Positions 24,669-35,300 of a stretch of DNA of 64,000 nucleotides are shown one piece after another. Each line of letters starts with the position of its first letter. The stretch's first letter is position 1. Below the pieces are notes generated by a model. It did not search any database. It was not told the origin of the DNA and saw only the letters and a program-made list of their open reading frames with translations. The translations under genes and the position numbers were made by a program. Source of the DNA: Thalassotalea_E sp964620605 (GTDB taxonomy: Bacteria; Pseudomonadota; Gammaproteobacteria; Enterobacterales; Alteromonadaceae); contig CAZUHQ010000007.1 in assembly GCA_964620605.1 (NCBI GenBank), positions 1-64,000 on the forward strand, given 5' to 3'.

Positions 24669-26633
24669 TTAGCCAACAACTAGTTTTAACGTCTGACTAA
24701 TGTCTTTAACCTGAGCGGAGACATCTTTTGAGATGTTGTCGGCCAGTTGGCTGGATTGGGTGACTTCAACACTAACGCTTTCCATTGCCTGCTCAAATTC
24801 GGCAAAATGGTGGCGCTGCTGATTGACTTGCTTTAGAGTTTGTTCTGCCACGGTTGCCGATGTTATCGCCTGTTGCACAACATTGGCGGCATTGTCTTTT
24901 AACAGTTCGGCAATTTGTTTTTGCTGATCTGAGGCCTTTTCGATGCCGAAAATATTTTCTTCCAGACTATGACTTGCTTGATTCAGTTGCTCAAGACGCT
25001 CGCTGACCTGATTTAGTGATTCTTGTGTTTTACCTGCCAGTTGGCGTACTTCATCGGCAACCACGGAAAATCCGCGACCGTGTTCACCAGCGCGCGCCGC
25101 TTCAATCGCCGCATTTAGTGCCAGTAAGTTGGTTTGATCGGCAATTGAACTGATAACATCAACGATTGAACCAACGCTTTCTACCGATTGCGATAACAGT
25201 AAAATTGCTTCCTTACCCGCACTGGCGGCTTGGTTGGTTTGCTCACTTGCGCTCAGTACCTCGGTGACTTTCTCCTGGCTGTCATTCATTGCCTGCTGGG
25301 TTGATTGGGCATTTTCAACCACTTGATGTGACAAGGTATTTACTTCGTCAGTGACGCTTGATAACGCCTGCATAATAGTACCGACAATTTGCAGGTGCTC
25401 GCTGGTGCTGGATGAAGAGTTTAGAATATTTCTCGCCTGATCTTCCATGGTTTGCATTGCGGTCGATACCAAACCGAGCTGAGTGGCTTTTTGCTTATCT
25501 TCGTCAGCCAGCTGAGAAACCATTTGGTTAAAACTTTGGGAAATTTCCCCTAATTCCGTTTTTGCCGGTATTCCAGTAATGTTATCGACACGCCCTTCAT
25601 TGACTAGCATAACGAAACTGTCGCGTAATTTACGTAGCGGATTCAGCACCACAGTGCGCATTAACCAATAGTTGGCAGCCAGGAAAGTAATTAAAAATGC
25701 CAGCAGGCCGATGACTATCATCGTCAGTTGTTGATTGACTTGTTCTTGTTCCGCGGTAATTGCCGCTTCGCCACCTAGGATAATATCTTCAATTTTGCTC
25801 ACTTGCGCGGCAAGCAGAGCCAGTCCTTGTTGTTGCTGTTTTTGCAGTTTCTGGGTGGAATCAAGCTCACCCTGATAACGGCGGATCAATGAGCTGATTT
25901 CGCTAACTGCTTCACTGCTTAATTCTTCCTTGTCGTCCTCATCATCAAAAAAGTCGTCTTCGTCATCGCCTTCGGCATCGCCTTCGGCATCGCCTTCGGC
26001 ATAGATTTCCAGCGACGGAAAATTTTGCAGTTGTTCTGCTAACATGGCTAATTCATTGAGTGTTAACGACAATGCCTGATCGCTATTGCTGTGATTGACA
26101 AAAATGCTTTCCCGAATATTAACTAACTCGGCGAGTGAGCGGGCAATGTTGCCGGATAACTCCAGATAACTCAGTTTCTGCTCGGCAGTTAATGCGCTGC
26201 TTTGCCCGGCATATTCCGTCAGTTGGTGGTTAATCGCCGCCATCGCTCGTTCGCCGTTACGCAATAATGCCAGCGGGTTGCCGCTGAGTTTGCCCATGGC
26301 GCGATACTTGGTATTGATATCTTGTGTTAATTGCTGTGCTTGCTGAGACATTTCGTTAGAAATCGCCGGGATGTTCAACGCTTTGCTGTGGGCAACTATA
26401 TTCTCGAGCTGAGTTTCTGCCTCGGTTAGTAAGCTGGCATCGCCGGTTTGCAGGTAGCGGGAAATAGTACGATTGAATTTAACGGTAATTAAGGTTTTCA
26501 GGGTTTGATATTCTGAATATTTGGCGCGACTTTGTGTTAGTGAGTCTGCTACTTGATACATGGTAGCGACAAAAATTACCGCAAAGGTGCAAATAGCGAC
26601 CACTGAACCTCGGGAAAAACTGGATACGCGCAC
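24669..26633 (-). CDS. Methyl-accepting chemotaxis protein
   Basis: 654 aa. TM1 is at ~10-30 and the periplasmic sensor at ~31-300 is helical and four-helix-bundle-like. TM2 is at ~303-325 (MIVIGLLAFLITFLAANYWL), HAMP at ~326-380, and the cytoplasmic signalling domain runs to the end with the hairpin tip IADQTNLLALNAAIEAARAG and RGFSVVADEVRQLAGK. The sensor has an unusual acidic insert at ~213-238 made of three AEGD units followed by a D/E-rich run, encoded by a 12-bp tandem repeat. The ligand is unknown. It lies upstream of the four-Cys and peroxiredoxin genes on the same strand. Confidence 0.93.
   Translation of the reverse strand: MRVSSFSRGSVVAICTFAVIFVATMYQVADSLTQSRAKYSEYQTLKTLITVKFNRTISRYLQTGDASLLTEAETQLENIVAHSKALNIPAISNEMSQQAQQLTQDINTKYRAMGKLSGNPLALLRNGERAMAAINHQLTEYAGQSSALTAEQKLSYLELSGNIARSLAELVNIRESIFVNHSNSDQALSLTLNELAMLAEQLQNFPSLEIYAEGDAEGDAEGDDEDDFFDDEDDKEELSSEAVSEISSLIRRYQGELDSTQKLQKQQQQGLALLAAQVSKIEDIILGGEAAITAEQEQVNQQLTMIVIGLLAFLITFLAANYWLMRTVVLNPLRKLRDSFVMLVNEGRVDNITGIPAKTELGEISQSFNQMVSQLADEDKQKATQLGLVSTAMQTMEDQARNILNSSSSTSEHLQIVGTIMQALSSVTDEVNTLSHQVVENAQSTQQAMNDSQEKVTEVLSASEQTNQAASAGKEAILLLSQSVESVGSIVDVISSIADQTNLLALNAAIEAARAGEHGRGFSVVADEVRQLAGKTQESLNQVSERLEQLNQASHSLEENIFGIEKASDQQKQIAELLKDNAANVVQQAITSATVAEQTLKQVNQQRHHFAEFEQAMESVSVEVTQSSQLADNISKDVSAQVKDISQTLKLVVG
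25968..26003 (-). repeat. 12-bp tandem repeat, three units, inside the chemoreceptor
   Basis: Three units of GCCTTCGGCATC (plus-strand reading), the last with one change, encode AEGD repeats. The unit is a multiple of three, so copy changes would keep the frame. Confidence 0.85.
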
Positions 26634-26913
26634 GACAAACCTTAAATAGTGAAAATTAGTTGCAGCGAATTGTCGTTAATATTTATGACACTAAGGTTAC
26701 CGTGATATGACAAATTTATGACAGGAAAGGTAAAAACATCTGACGCACAAAGATATTTGTACTAAAGACCAATATTAAATGCCCTATATGACAATATTGT
26801 GAAAGAAACATGATTTGTTACTAATAAATACGACCAGATGTTCAGCTTATCGGATGGATAACCAGCGAATACTTTTTTATCAGGGTAGAGTAGTAGTGCT
26901 TTATAACGACAAA
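26634..26913. other. AT-rich intergenic DNA upstream of the chemoreceptor
   Basis: About 280 bp with no credible gene. The sequence TTTATGACA-like recurs twice (near 26684 and 26714), but I cannot assign a site. The minus-strand promoter of the chemoreceptor probably lies here. Confidence 0.5.
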
Positions 26914-27084
26914 GGCTATGTTCCTTGGTAATTGTGATTATTAATCTAGCACAATGATAAATAAAGGTGTTGCCATGGTAATAAAAGCAAGCATCACCAG
27001 CATGGATAATGGTGCTGAGTTTCCATGGAAGGACTTGCAGCGTCTTGCTTGCTTACCTGGCAACAGCTATCAAGAACACAATAA
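26914..27084 (-). mobile_element. MITE-like element, copy 1
   Basis: It is similar, in inverted orientation, to 52755-52922 over its whole length. The left end reads GGCTATGTTCC, identical to the terminal repeat of the other copy, while the right end is decayed. GACAAA occurs directly before it (26908-26913) and at its right edge (27085-27090), which looks like a target duplication. It has no coding capacity. Confidence 0.72.
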
Positions 27085-27225
27085 GACAAAATAGAATGAA
27101 GGAAACGGTTAGTCTAAAAATACAAATACAATGTTTTAAATGAGTTTATAAATTCGCGGAGCCTAGTAAACGCATCAATCTGATAGTTTGAGTTAAGGTT
27201 CATTCACACGTATTGTTATCCGTGA

Positions 27226-28020
27226 TTAACTCTTCGGAATCGCCTGGTTGACGTAAACATCAAAGCGGTTCTTTTTCATCTTAATGCTGGTGGACGGCTT
27301 AATGTTGTCAAGTGGTGGCGCATAAGACGGCCGTTTAACTACTACGCGATATTTTGCCAGGGCGCGTGCCGGTGCCAGCAAGCTATCGGCATCGAGATCT
27401 TCGCCGACTAACGACTGAAACACCCGCATTTCTTTTTTTACCGCTGCCGATTTTTCCCGGTGCGGGTACATGGGGTCGAGATAGATAACATCCGGGGCAT
27501 TCACCATTGACATATTCTCGATAGATGAAGAATAAACCAATTTCATACGATCGGCGATGGTTTGGGTTTCACTGTTAAGTTGGGCGCGCGTCAGGCCATT
27601 TTCCAAAAGCGCAGCTACAACTGGCATGCGTTCCATTAACGAAACCCGGCAGCCTAATGATGCCAGGACAAAGGCGTCGCGGCCAAGACCCGCGGTGGCA
27701 TCTAAGACATACGGAGTGAAACCGTGCTTTAAGCCGATCGCTTTGGCAATATCCTGACCGCGGCCGCCGCCGAATTTGCGTCGGTGGGCGACTGCGCCTT
27801 CAACAAAATCTACCTTGATGGCACCGAGTTTAGGTTCGTCGCATTTGAGCAGTTCAAGCTGCTGGACATTGACTTGCAGCAGGAATTTCAGGCTCGGAAT
27901 TTTGGCACTGGCGGCAACATCACCTAAATAGTGAAACTGCCATTTTTGTGCAATGGATTTTGCTAGCGCTTTATCTGCTTGTTCAACATAGCCAATGGCG
28001 ATTTCTGGTAATAATTCCAT
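27226..28020 (-). CDS. rsmJ: 16S rRNA (guanine1516-N2)-methyltransferase RsmJ
   Basis: 264 aa, near the E. coli length. The SAM-binding motif I is YVLDATAGLGRDAFVLASLG (~106-125). The catalytic segment DVIYLDPMYPHREKSA (~178-193) is characteristic of RsmJ, and AHRRKFGGGRGQDIAKAIG (~78-96) is also typical. It methylates G1516 of 16S rRNA using S-adenosylmethionine. It lies 21 bp after the glycosylase gene. In E. coli rsmJ is next to prlC; here two genes lie between them. Confidence 0.93.
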   Translation of the reverse strand: MELLPEIAIGYVEQADKALAKSIAQKWQFHYLGDVAASAKIPSLKFLLQVNVQQLELLKCDEPKLGAIKVDFVEGAVAHRRKFGGGRGQDIAKAIGLKHGFTPYVLDATAGLGRDAFVLASLGCRVSLMERMPVVAALLENGLTRAQLNSETQTIADRMKLVYSSSIENMSMVNAPDVIYLDPMYPHREKSAAVKKEMRVFQSLVGEDLDADSLLAPARALAKYRVVVKRPSYAPPLDNIKPSTSIKMKKNRFDVYVNQAIPKS

Positions 28021-28041
28021 GCGTTAATAGGTCTTTAATGA

Positions 28042-28728
28042 TTATTTGGCTTGAACGTGATTGTCGCCGGTAGCAAAGGCAACCAGACGGCTGAGCTGGC
28101 TTAAAGAAAGAGCAGATTCCATTCGCCATTGGTTAAATTGCTGCTGAATCGCGTTAAGGCTGGTTTTACTTTGGATACCACCGGTGACTATATCGTGGGC
28201 ACGGAAATAAGCTTCGACATCGCGGCTGATAATAAAAGTATCAACTCCCAATACTCGTAACGCATAAGGGCCAGTATTGCCGCCGAGGCGTTGGCCGTAC
28301 TTTTTCAAAAATGCCCAAAGCCCGATAATATCATCACTTGGCCAGTTGGCGATAAAGTGGGCGAAGCTCTGTTCGTTTTGCTGCTCAAAGATCATCTGGG
28401 CATTCGCTTTAATGGTTTTTACCTTGTTGAAGTTGCGGATGATTTTTGGATCGCTCGCCTTAAGCTCTAACATTTCATCCGGCATCATCAGGATTTTTTC
28501 GATATCAAAATTAAAGAAAATCGTTTCGAAATCCGGCCATTTCTGCTCGACCACTCGCCAGACAAAACCCGACTGAAAGATTTTTTTGGTAAACGCGGAT
28601 AAGACCCTGTCGTCAGTTAAGCTAGCTGCTACTTGGTTGTCACTAGGCTGAGCTAATAATTGTGTTAACGCCTGCTCACCACCTTTACGCTCGCAAGCTC
28701 GTTGGTAAATTGTATTAAAAGACTCCAT
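28042..28728 (-). CDS. DNA-3-methyladenine glycosylase I family protein
   Basis: 228 aa, HhH-superfamily Tag-like. Matching segments are KIFQSGFVWRVVEQKWPDFE (~49-68), FNFDIEKILMMPDEMLELKA and NFNKVKTIKANAQMIFEQQ, then LWAFLKKYGQRLGGNTGPY. The zinc-binding Cys/His set of classical Tag was not evident, so this is a variant subgroup. It probably removes alkylated adenine or a related lesion. It is the gene directly upstream of rsmJ, probably in one transcript. Confidence 0.75.
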   Translation of the reverse strand: MESFNTIYQRACERKGGEQALTQLLAQPSDNQVAASLTDDRVLSAFTKKIFQSGFVWRVVEQKWPDFETIFFNFDIEKILMMPDEMLELKASDPKIIRNFNKVKTIKANAQMIFEQQNEQSFAHFIANWPSDDIIGLWAFLKKYGQRLGGNTGPYALRVLGVDTFIISRDVEAYFRAHDIVTGGIQSKTSLNAIQQQFNQWRMESALSLSQLSRLVAFATGDNHVQAK

Positions 28729-28795
28729 ATAAGACCTAATGAGAGTTGTGGGTTAAGCGATTATAAATAGGTGCCATCTGGGTTCAAGTGATTTA

Positions 28796-29956
28796 TCAAT
28801 GGGTGTAGGGGACGACTTTGTTACGGCCACTGCGTTTCGCTTCATACAGAGCGATATCCGCATTGTTGATGTTGCTGTCGATATTGATATTAACGTTCAC
28901 TTGGGTGACACCGAAACTTGCGGAAATATTAATTTGTTCAAGCTCAATATCGATTGTTTGCTGATTAATAAGTTCTCGTATTCGTTCGGCGGTTTGCAGT
29001 GCATGGGATAAACCGATTTGCGGCAATAAAATGATAAATTCTTCACCACCAATGCGGATAAAGACATCTTCGGCCCTCAGGGACTGTTTAATTAGCGAAG
29101 AAAACGCTACTAATACTTTATCACCGGCGGCATGGCCATAAGAGTCATTGATTTTTTTAAAATGATCGATATCGCATAACAGCAGGGATAGCGGGCTATT
29201 ATTGCGCTTGGCGAGTGAGATCATTTGCTCGGAAATATCGTTTAAATAGTTGCGGTTTTTGGTGCCGGTTAAGCGGTCAGTGATCAGCTCTTTGCGTAGC
29301 TTGCCGACCAAAGAGTAGATAATGCTGAGGGCAAAACCGAAAAATAATACGCAGATGCAGCAGATCAAGGTAACAAAATAAAGGGCGATCGGTACCTGCA
29401 TGTGGTGATTGTAGAAAAATGTGTAGAGCGAAAGATAGGCAACAAATACCAAAAAAATAATGATCAAGGAGCTGTATAAAATGCGGTCGCCAATACGGTG
29501 CATTTTAAACTGTTGATGGCTTTTTTTAATGGTGAAAAAATACGGAATGCAGACATTAGTAATCACGGCTATCGCCCTGAATAACTCGTTGCCTTGTTGA
29601 TTGTGCAGCAGGTAGAGCAGCAGGACAAAAAACAGTAAATGTGCTGCGCACATCAAATAATGCCGATAGTCAATGCTGTGATCGTAGCGGGTGTAGATGG
29701 CAAACATTAAACAATAGGCGATCAGCAGGATAAAGAAGTTATCCATGATCATCGAAATAATCGGGAAGTTTTCGTAACGCAGCAATAAGGCTTCGAATGC
29801 CGCTATGCTAAACAGTAATAGCAGGCGGAAAAAATAAGTCGATCGCGCCTTATTATGATTATCCGGCTTAGGCAATAAATAGGTAAATGCATAAAGCACT
29901 ATACAGACGATAGTGAGCGCAGAAAAATAGGAAAGCGCAACCGTATATTCTTCCAA
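28796..29956 (-). CDS. Membrane diguanylate cyclase (GGDEF)
   Basis: 386 aa, apparently from TTG 29956. Seven or eight hydrophobic segments (~6-220) form a membrane sensor. The GGDEF domain (~230-386) has DRLTGTKNRNYL, LLLCDIDHFKKINDSYGHAA and the active loop RIGGEEFIILLPQ (GGEEF), so cyclase activity is expected. It makes c-di-GMP from two GTP. The upstream I-site RxxD reads RAED just before the loop (RAEDVFIRIGGEEF), so product inhibition is possible. It sits between prlC and the glycosylase gene. Confidence 0.9.
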   Translation of the reverse strand: MEEYTVALSYFSALTIVCIVLYAFTYLLPKPDNHNKARSTYFFRLLLLFSIAAFEALLLRYENFPIISMIMDNFFILLIAYCLMFAIYTRYDHSIDYRHYLMCAAHLLFFVLLLYLLHNQQGNELFRAIAVITNVCIPYFFTIKKSHQQFKMHRIGDRILYSSLIIIFLVFVAYLSLYTFFYNHHMQVPIALYFVTLICCICVLFFGFALSIIYSLVGKLRKELITDRLTGTKNRNYLNDISEQMISLAKRNNSPLSLLLCDIDHFKKINDSYGHAAGDKVLVAFSSLIKQSLRAEDVFIRIGGEEFIILLPQIGLSHALQTAERIRELINQQTIDIELEQINISASFGVTQVNVNINIDSNINNADIALYEAKRSGRNKVVPYTH

Positions 29957-30041
29957 AAATAGCTCTCGATCAGGGTGATGAAAATATTATCGTTATTTGG
30001 ATTATACAACAAATGTAAAATTATTTTTTGGTAATAAGCTT

Positions 30042-30068
30042 GAAAGCCTATGGATTACATAGGCTTTC
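30042..30068 (-). terminator. Hairpin after prlC
   Basis: Perfect 11-bp stem GAAAGCCTATG (30042-30052) / CATAGGCTTTC (30058-30068) with a 5-nt loop, 19 bp after the prlC stop. The U-tract is weak, so the terminator call is moderate. Confidence 0.55.
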
Positions 30069-30087
30069 TTTGATGAAGAACATAAAT

Positions 30088-32184
30088 TTAGCTGTTAATG
30101 CCACTGTGTCTTAGCAGGGCATCTATTTGTGGTGCTCGTCCACGAAATGCTTGGAATAACTCGCTTGGTTCTTCTGATCCTCCTTTTTCCAAAACATGAT
30201 GTAGGAAATCAGCACCGACTTCAGGATTAAAAATGCCTTGTTCTTCAAAGCGGGAAAAGGCATCCGCCGATAATACTTCCGCCCATTTATAACTGTAATA
30301 ACCTGCGGCGTAACCACCACCAAAAATATGACCAAAGCTGTGCTGGAAGCGGTTGAAATCTGCGGCTTTTACTACCGCATAGTCGGCTCTGACTTGATCT
30401 AAAATCGTTTGAATGTACTGGCTGTTATCCTGTTGTGGTTGATAGTTAGCATGCATTTTAAAATCAAACAGTGAAAATTCTAATTGACGTAGCATTTGCA
30501 TCGCCGATTGAAAATTCTTTGCTGCCAGCATTTTATCTAACATGGCTTGTGGCAGTGGCTCACCGGTTTGATAATGACCGGAAATAAACGCCAGTGCTTC
30601 AGGCTGCCAGCACCAGTTTTCCAGGAATTGACTCGGTAGTTCTACCGCATCCCAAGGCACACCATCAATGCCTGAGACACCGCCGGCATTGATTTGCGTT
30701 AACATATGGTGAATACCATGGCCGAATTCATGGAACAGGGTGACCACTTCATCATGGGTAAACAGCGCCGGTTTGTCGCCAACCGGGCCATTAAAGTTGC
30801 AGGTAAGATAAGCTACCGGCAGTTGAATTTCACCGTCAGCTAGTTGACGGCGGCCAACACAGTCATCCATCCAGGCACCACCGCGTTTTTTGGCTCTGGC
30901 GTATAAATCGAGATAGAAACTGCCGCGTTTTTCGCCTTGGGCGTCAAATACTTCAAAGAATCTGACATCTTGATGCCAGCTATCGACGCCCTGCTTTTCT
31001 TGAATGTTAATAGCGAATAATCGGTGAACGACTTCAAACAGGCCGGCGACTACTTTGTGTTCCGGAAAATATGGTCTAAGTGCTTCGTCGGAAATCGCGT
31101 AGCGGCTTTGTTTTAATTTTTCACTGTAATAGGGCAGATCCCAGGGCTCTAACGCCGGGCAATTAAATTCTTGCTTGGCAAATTGTGTTACTTCGGCGAG
31201 ATCGCTCTGCCCTTGCGCTTTAGATTTGTCGGCTAGCTGTTCCAGAAATTCCAGCACTTGTTGTGGTGAATCGGCCATTTTGGTGGCTAATGATTTTTCG
31301 GCAAAATTATCAAAGCCTAATAGCTGCGCGAGCTCATGGCGTAATGCGAGAATTTCATTCATTACCGCGCTATTGTCAAATTCGCCGCCATTGGGACCTA
31401 GTTCAGAAGCCCGGGTGACATAGGCGCGATACAGCTGTTCCCTTAATTCGCGATTGTCACAATACATCATTACAGGTAAATAGCTTGGAATATCTAAAGT
31501 AAATAACCAGCCTTGCTTGTCTTGGCTTTTGGCTAATTGCGCCGCGGCTTCTTTTGCAGAATCCGGCAGGCCGGATAACTCCTTTTCGTCGGTAATATTA
31601 ACGGTAAAGACATGGGTGGCATACACCGCGGCGCGCTCAATGCAGTAGCGGTGGTNNNNNNNNNNGGCATCGAGCAGATTGTTGCTAAAAGTTGAGCTCA
31701 GTTCTGACAACCGGGTGACAATTTCGCCATAGCGCTTTTTATCTTGTTCAGGTAAGGCAATGCCAGATAACTTGAAATCTCTTAAGGCATTATCTATGAC
31801 CTTTTTTTGCGCCTTATCTAATGTTTGATACTCGGCGCTATTGGCAAGCTGTTGATAAGCTTCAAACAAGGGCTGATGTTGACCGACAAAAGTACCATAT
31901 TCGGATAATAACGGCAGGCAGGCTTCATACGCTTCACGTAATTGCTCACTACTGACCACAGAATTCATATGGGAAACCGGCGACCATAGCTTAGTCAGGG
32001 CATCGTCTGCCTGATCAATAGTCTCTACCAGATTTTGCCAGCTAAATTTTGTATGTTCGGCTAATACTTTGGCAATAACATCTTTGCAGTGGGCAATTGC
32101 CTGTTTAACCGCGGGTTTTACATGCTCAGGTTTAATGTCGGAAAATTTTGGCAGCTCAGTCGATAATAATAAGGGGTTTGTCAT
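30088..32184 (-). CDS. prlC: Oligopeptidase A (M3 family)
   Basis: About 698 aa from ATG 32184 (MTNPLLLSTELPKFSDIKPE), aligned to the E. coli PrlC start; an ATG at 32199 would add five residues. The zinc site is FHEFGHGIHHML with the downstream Glu in a SQFLENW context. It degrades cytoplasmic peptides and signal peptides. The sequence has 10 N at 31656-31665. The ~15 residues read just after the N run (starting HRYCIERAAVYA) do not fit the family, where LDA is followed within a few residues by the FTVNITDE region. This points to an assembly problem rather than a real insertion. Confidence 0.9.
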   Translation of the reverse strand: MTNPLLLSTELPKFSDIKPEHVKPAVKQAIAHCKDVIAKVLAEHTKFSWQNLVETIDQADDALTKLWSPVSHMNSVVSSEQLREAYEACLPLLSEYGTFVGQHQPLFEAYQQLANSAEYQTLDKAQKKVIDNALRDFKLSGIALPEQDKKRYGEIVTRLSELSSTFSNNLLDAXXXXHRYCIERAAVYATHVFTVNITDEKELSGLPDSAKEAAAQLAKSQDKQGWLFTLDIPSYLPVMMYCDNRELREQLYRAYVTRASELGPNGGEFDNSAVMNEILALRHELAQLLGFDNFAEKSLATKMADSPQQVLEFLEQLADKSKAQGQSDLAEVTQFAKQEFNCPALEPWDLPYYSEKLKQSRYAISDEALRPYFPEHKVVAGLFEVVHRLFAINIQEKQGVDSWHQDVRFFEVFDAQGEKRGSFYLDLYARAKKRGGAWMDDCVGRRQLADGEIQLPVAYLTCNFNGPVGDKPALFTHDEVVTLFHEFGHGIHHMLTQINAGGVSGIDGVPWDAVELPSQFLENWCWQPEALAFISGHYQTGEPLPQAMLDKMLAAKNFQSAMQMLRQLEFSLFDFKMHANYQPQQDNSQYIQTILDQVRADYAVVKAADFNRFQHSFGHIFGGGYAAGYYSYKWAEVLSADAFSRFEEQGIFNPEVGADFLHHVLEKGGSEEPSELFQAFRGRAPQIDALLRHSGINS
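31656..31665. other. Assembly gap (10 N) inside prlC
   Basis: Ten undetermined bases. The flanking DNA on the start-codon side encodes ...NNLLDA; the other side reads into non-family residues before rejoining the M3 sequence at FTVNITDE. The true length here is uncertain. Confidence 0.95.
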
Positions 32185-32383
32185 AGCATAAAATGTCATT
32201 GAAAGTGATTACTTAGATGTAAGTGCACTAGGACAATTATTCAAGGTAAAATAAATAAAATGAGCTGACAATTTTGTTGTTTATGTTTTGTAATTAACTG
32301 GTTTCATAAGTAGTTTAATCGCTAACGTTTAGAAAGCCTGTGAACTAATCTATACTGAGAATAATGCTGTTTTGGGGCTTTTT

Positions 32384-35300
32384 ATGGTTAAATTATTGAA
32401 GCAAGTGCTAGTTGTTTTGATGTTAAACAGCATGTTGCTGGCTATTGCATATGGTCAATCAAGTAACCGCTTTCTGCAACGTCTTTCCGTTAATGACGGG
32501 CTATCTCAAGCAACAGTGAATGATGTTTATCAGGATCGCCAGGGGTATTTATGGGTGAGTACCGAAAACGGCCTGAACCTATACGATGGTTATCGTTTTC
32601 GCCTGTTGCCTGGCCCGGATGAAAAATTTGAGGGTACTGGGTTTTACAAGGTAATTCAGGATGCAGATGGCCTGATGTGGCTGATCGCGACCCATGGTCT
32701 GTTTACCTATAACAAACAAACGGATGACTATCAGTTAATCTTATCTCATGCGCCTCAGAGAAAAGATGAGTTTCTGGTTGATGTTATCGCCGGAGCAGAG
32801 CAAAAAATATGGCTAGCCTCGGCTAAAACCGTGCTGCTTTATGATAAATCTACGGCTCAGCTGAAAACTGTCGTGGATTTATCACCATTTCTTGAAAAAA
32901 CCGAGCGAATTTTTGAACTGCTGCTCGATCAACACTTGTTATACATAGCGACCAGAGTCGGTGTTTTTGTCTTTAATACTCAAGATGGCCATTGGAAGCA
33001 GTTACCCAGCATTAATCAGAATCAGGTACTTGAGGACGATAATAATGACAAGGTTTATAACCTGTTTGTTTCTGCGCAAAAGCAGCTATATCTTGGTACT
33101 TATAATGGAATTTATACGTTAGATATCAGTAATATAACTGGTTTTCTATATGATGAGGCCAAGTTAAGCGATTATCAGTTGGTGGATAAAATCACTAATA
33201 GCTGGGCGTTTAGTGCGACGAAAACTGACTTATATGTTGGCAGTTATTCCGGTTTATCAAAAATTGATTTAACTACTAATCAATTGCAGCCGGTTATTGC
33301 CTTTAACGATGTCTTTGACGATATCAATAATAATGTCGTTACTGCGATTCATCAGGATAACCAGGGCGGCTTCTGGCTGGGTTCCCTAGTGACCGGAGTT
33401 TATCGTTGGGATCCCAAGTTAAGTCTGGTGACTAATTTGAGGTATCAAAAGTCTAAAGCTAATCGTATTTCCAATAATGTGGTCTGGGCAATAGAAAAGA
33501 GCAGGCAGCAGCCGGATGTTGTCTGGATAGCGACAGAGAACGGTTTGAATTCACTGACATTATCCTCGGGTGATATTTCCAGTTATTTGATCAACCAGCA
33601 AAGAAAAAACGTTTTTTCATCGAGTCATATCACGCAAATGATGGAAGACAGCTCGGGGCGGTTATGGTTGTTGACCGCAAAAGGTGTCAGAGTATTTGAC
33701 AGCGTCACTAAGCAAATAGTCGAGCCGGCGTTTGAGCAAACATTACTGGATTATTTAGCAAGCGATCATTACGCAATTTATCTTGATCAAGATGATTATC
33801 TATGGAGTTTAACCGGTAAAACATTTAAGCGAATTAATGTTAATAGCGGAAAAATTGATGAATTAACCGAGCTGGAACAAGAATATGCCGACAGCGATAT
33901 TTTTAATATGTTGGGTTTTTTACCTGACAGCAGGGAAATGCTGATCTCTACTTATAATTCGCTGATTGCATTTAATGTCGATACCCGTAAAACCAGGCGT
34001 TTGTATACGAATAATGATGTGGTTGAAAATGATTGGGCTTATATAGATAACTGGTTAATAGATAACGAAAATGTATTATGGTTGGCCTATTCCGCTGTTG
34101 GTTTGATCGGCCTGGATGTCGATACCCTTGAGGTTAAATATACCTTTACTAAAAAGCAGCACGGTATAGATAACAATATCTATGGCTTAGCATTGGATGG
34201 CGATGGTGATTTGTGGTTTTCCAGTCATAACGGCATTTACAATCTCAATCGTAAAACCTTACATATTCGTAATTTTAATCTTGTGGACGGTTTTAGCGCC
34301 CGTGAATTTAATGCCAATAGCTTTGAAAAGATCAGTGATAATTTATTTGCCTATGGTTCGATAAACGGTATGTCTCTTTTTGATCCAATGAAACTGAAAG
34401 CCACCAGTTTTCAGGGGGAATTAACCGTTCATGTCACCAATGTTGAGATCTTATCGCGTGAAATTCGTTTGCCATTTATCTTGGATGTTAATAAAGCAAT
34501 TGAGTTTGCTTATGATGATGTCGGTATTCGTTTTGATTTTTCCGCACTAACCTTTAAGCATCAGGAATTAACTTACAACTATGAATTAAGTGGCGCTAAA
34601 AATGTCAATTATCCAGATACTAAAGAGAACTTTATTACCTTTCCCAGTTTGCCGTCCGGTAAGCACTTGCTTTCGGTGCGGGTGCGCTCGCCCTATACCG
34701 GCGAGTATTCTGCGCCAACAAAAGTGCATATCAATGTTAGCTACGCACCATGGGCATCACCATTGGCCTATTTTATTTATGCCACTGCGTTGTTGTTTAG
34801 CTTTTGGTTATGGCTTGAGCGCAGAAGACGTTATACAAATAAATTAATTGATGCCCATGATCAGGTTAAATTTCGCGAACATAGACTGTCTTTAGCCTTG
34901 CATGGTAGTAACAGTGATGTCTGGGACTGGCAGGCAAAAGATAACATGCTTTTTGCCCGACGCGCATTTGACGAACTGGGCTTTAAAAATCTATCCGAGA
35001 GTTATAGCTTTGATCAGCATATTGATTTAATTCATGAAAATGATCGTGAAGCCTTTGTTCATCAGTGGCAAAATTTTATTGAATCGGCTGATTTGGCAGA
35101 CAATTTTTCCTGTTCGTACCGTTTGCGCACCGCAGATGGAGAGTGGTTATGGTACAAGGATCTGGGCAAAATTGTCGATCTTGATAAGGCGGGCAATCCG
35201 ACGCGGGTCACAGGTTCTTATACCAATATTACCCAATCTCGGGTCGAGTCTGAACGAGCACAGTATTATGGTGAGGCTTTTAAGCAAACCAAGGACTGGG

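Noticed and set aside
25968..26003. CRISPR-like repeat
   Set aside because: Units are 12 bp, contiguous with no spacers, and code in frame inside a chemoreceptor.
31620..31670. A real peptide insertion in oligopeptidase A
   Set aside because: The odd residues adjoin an N run, so an assembly error is the simpler explanation.
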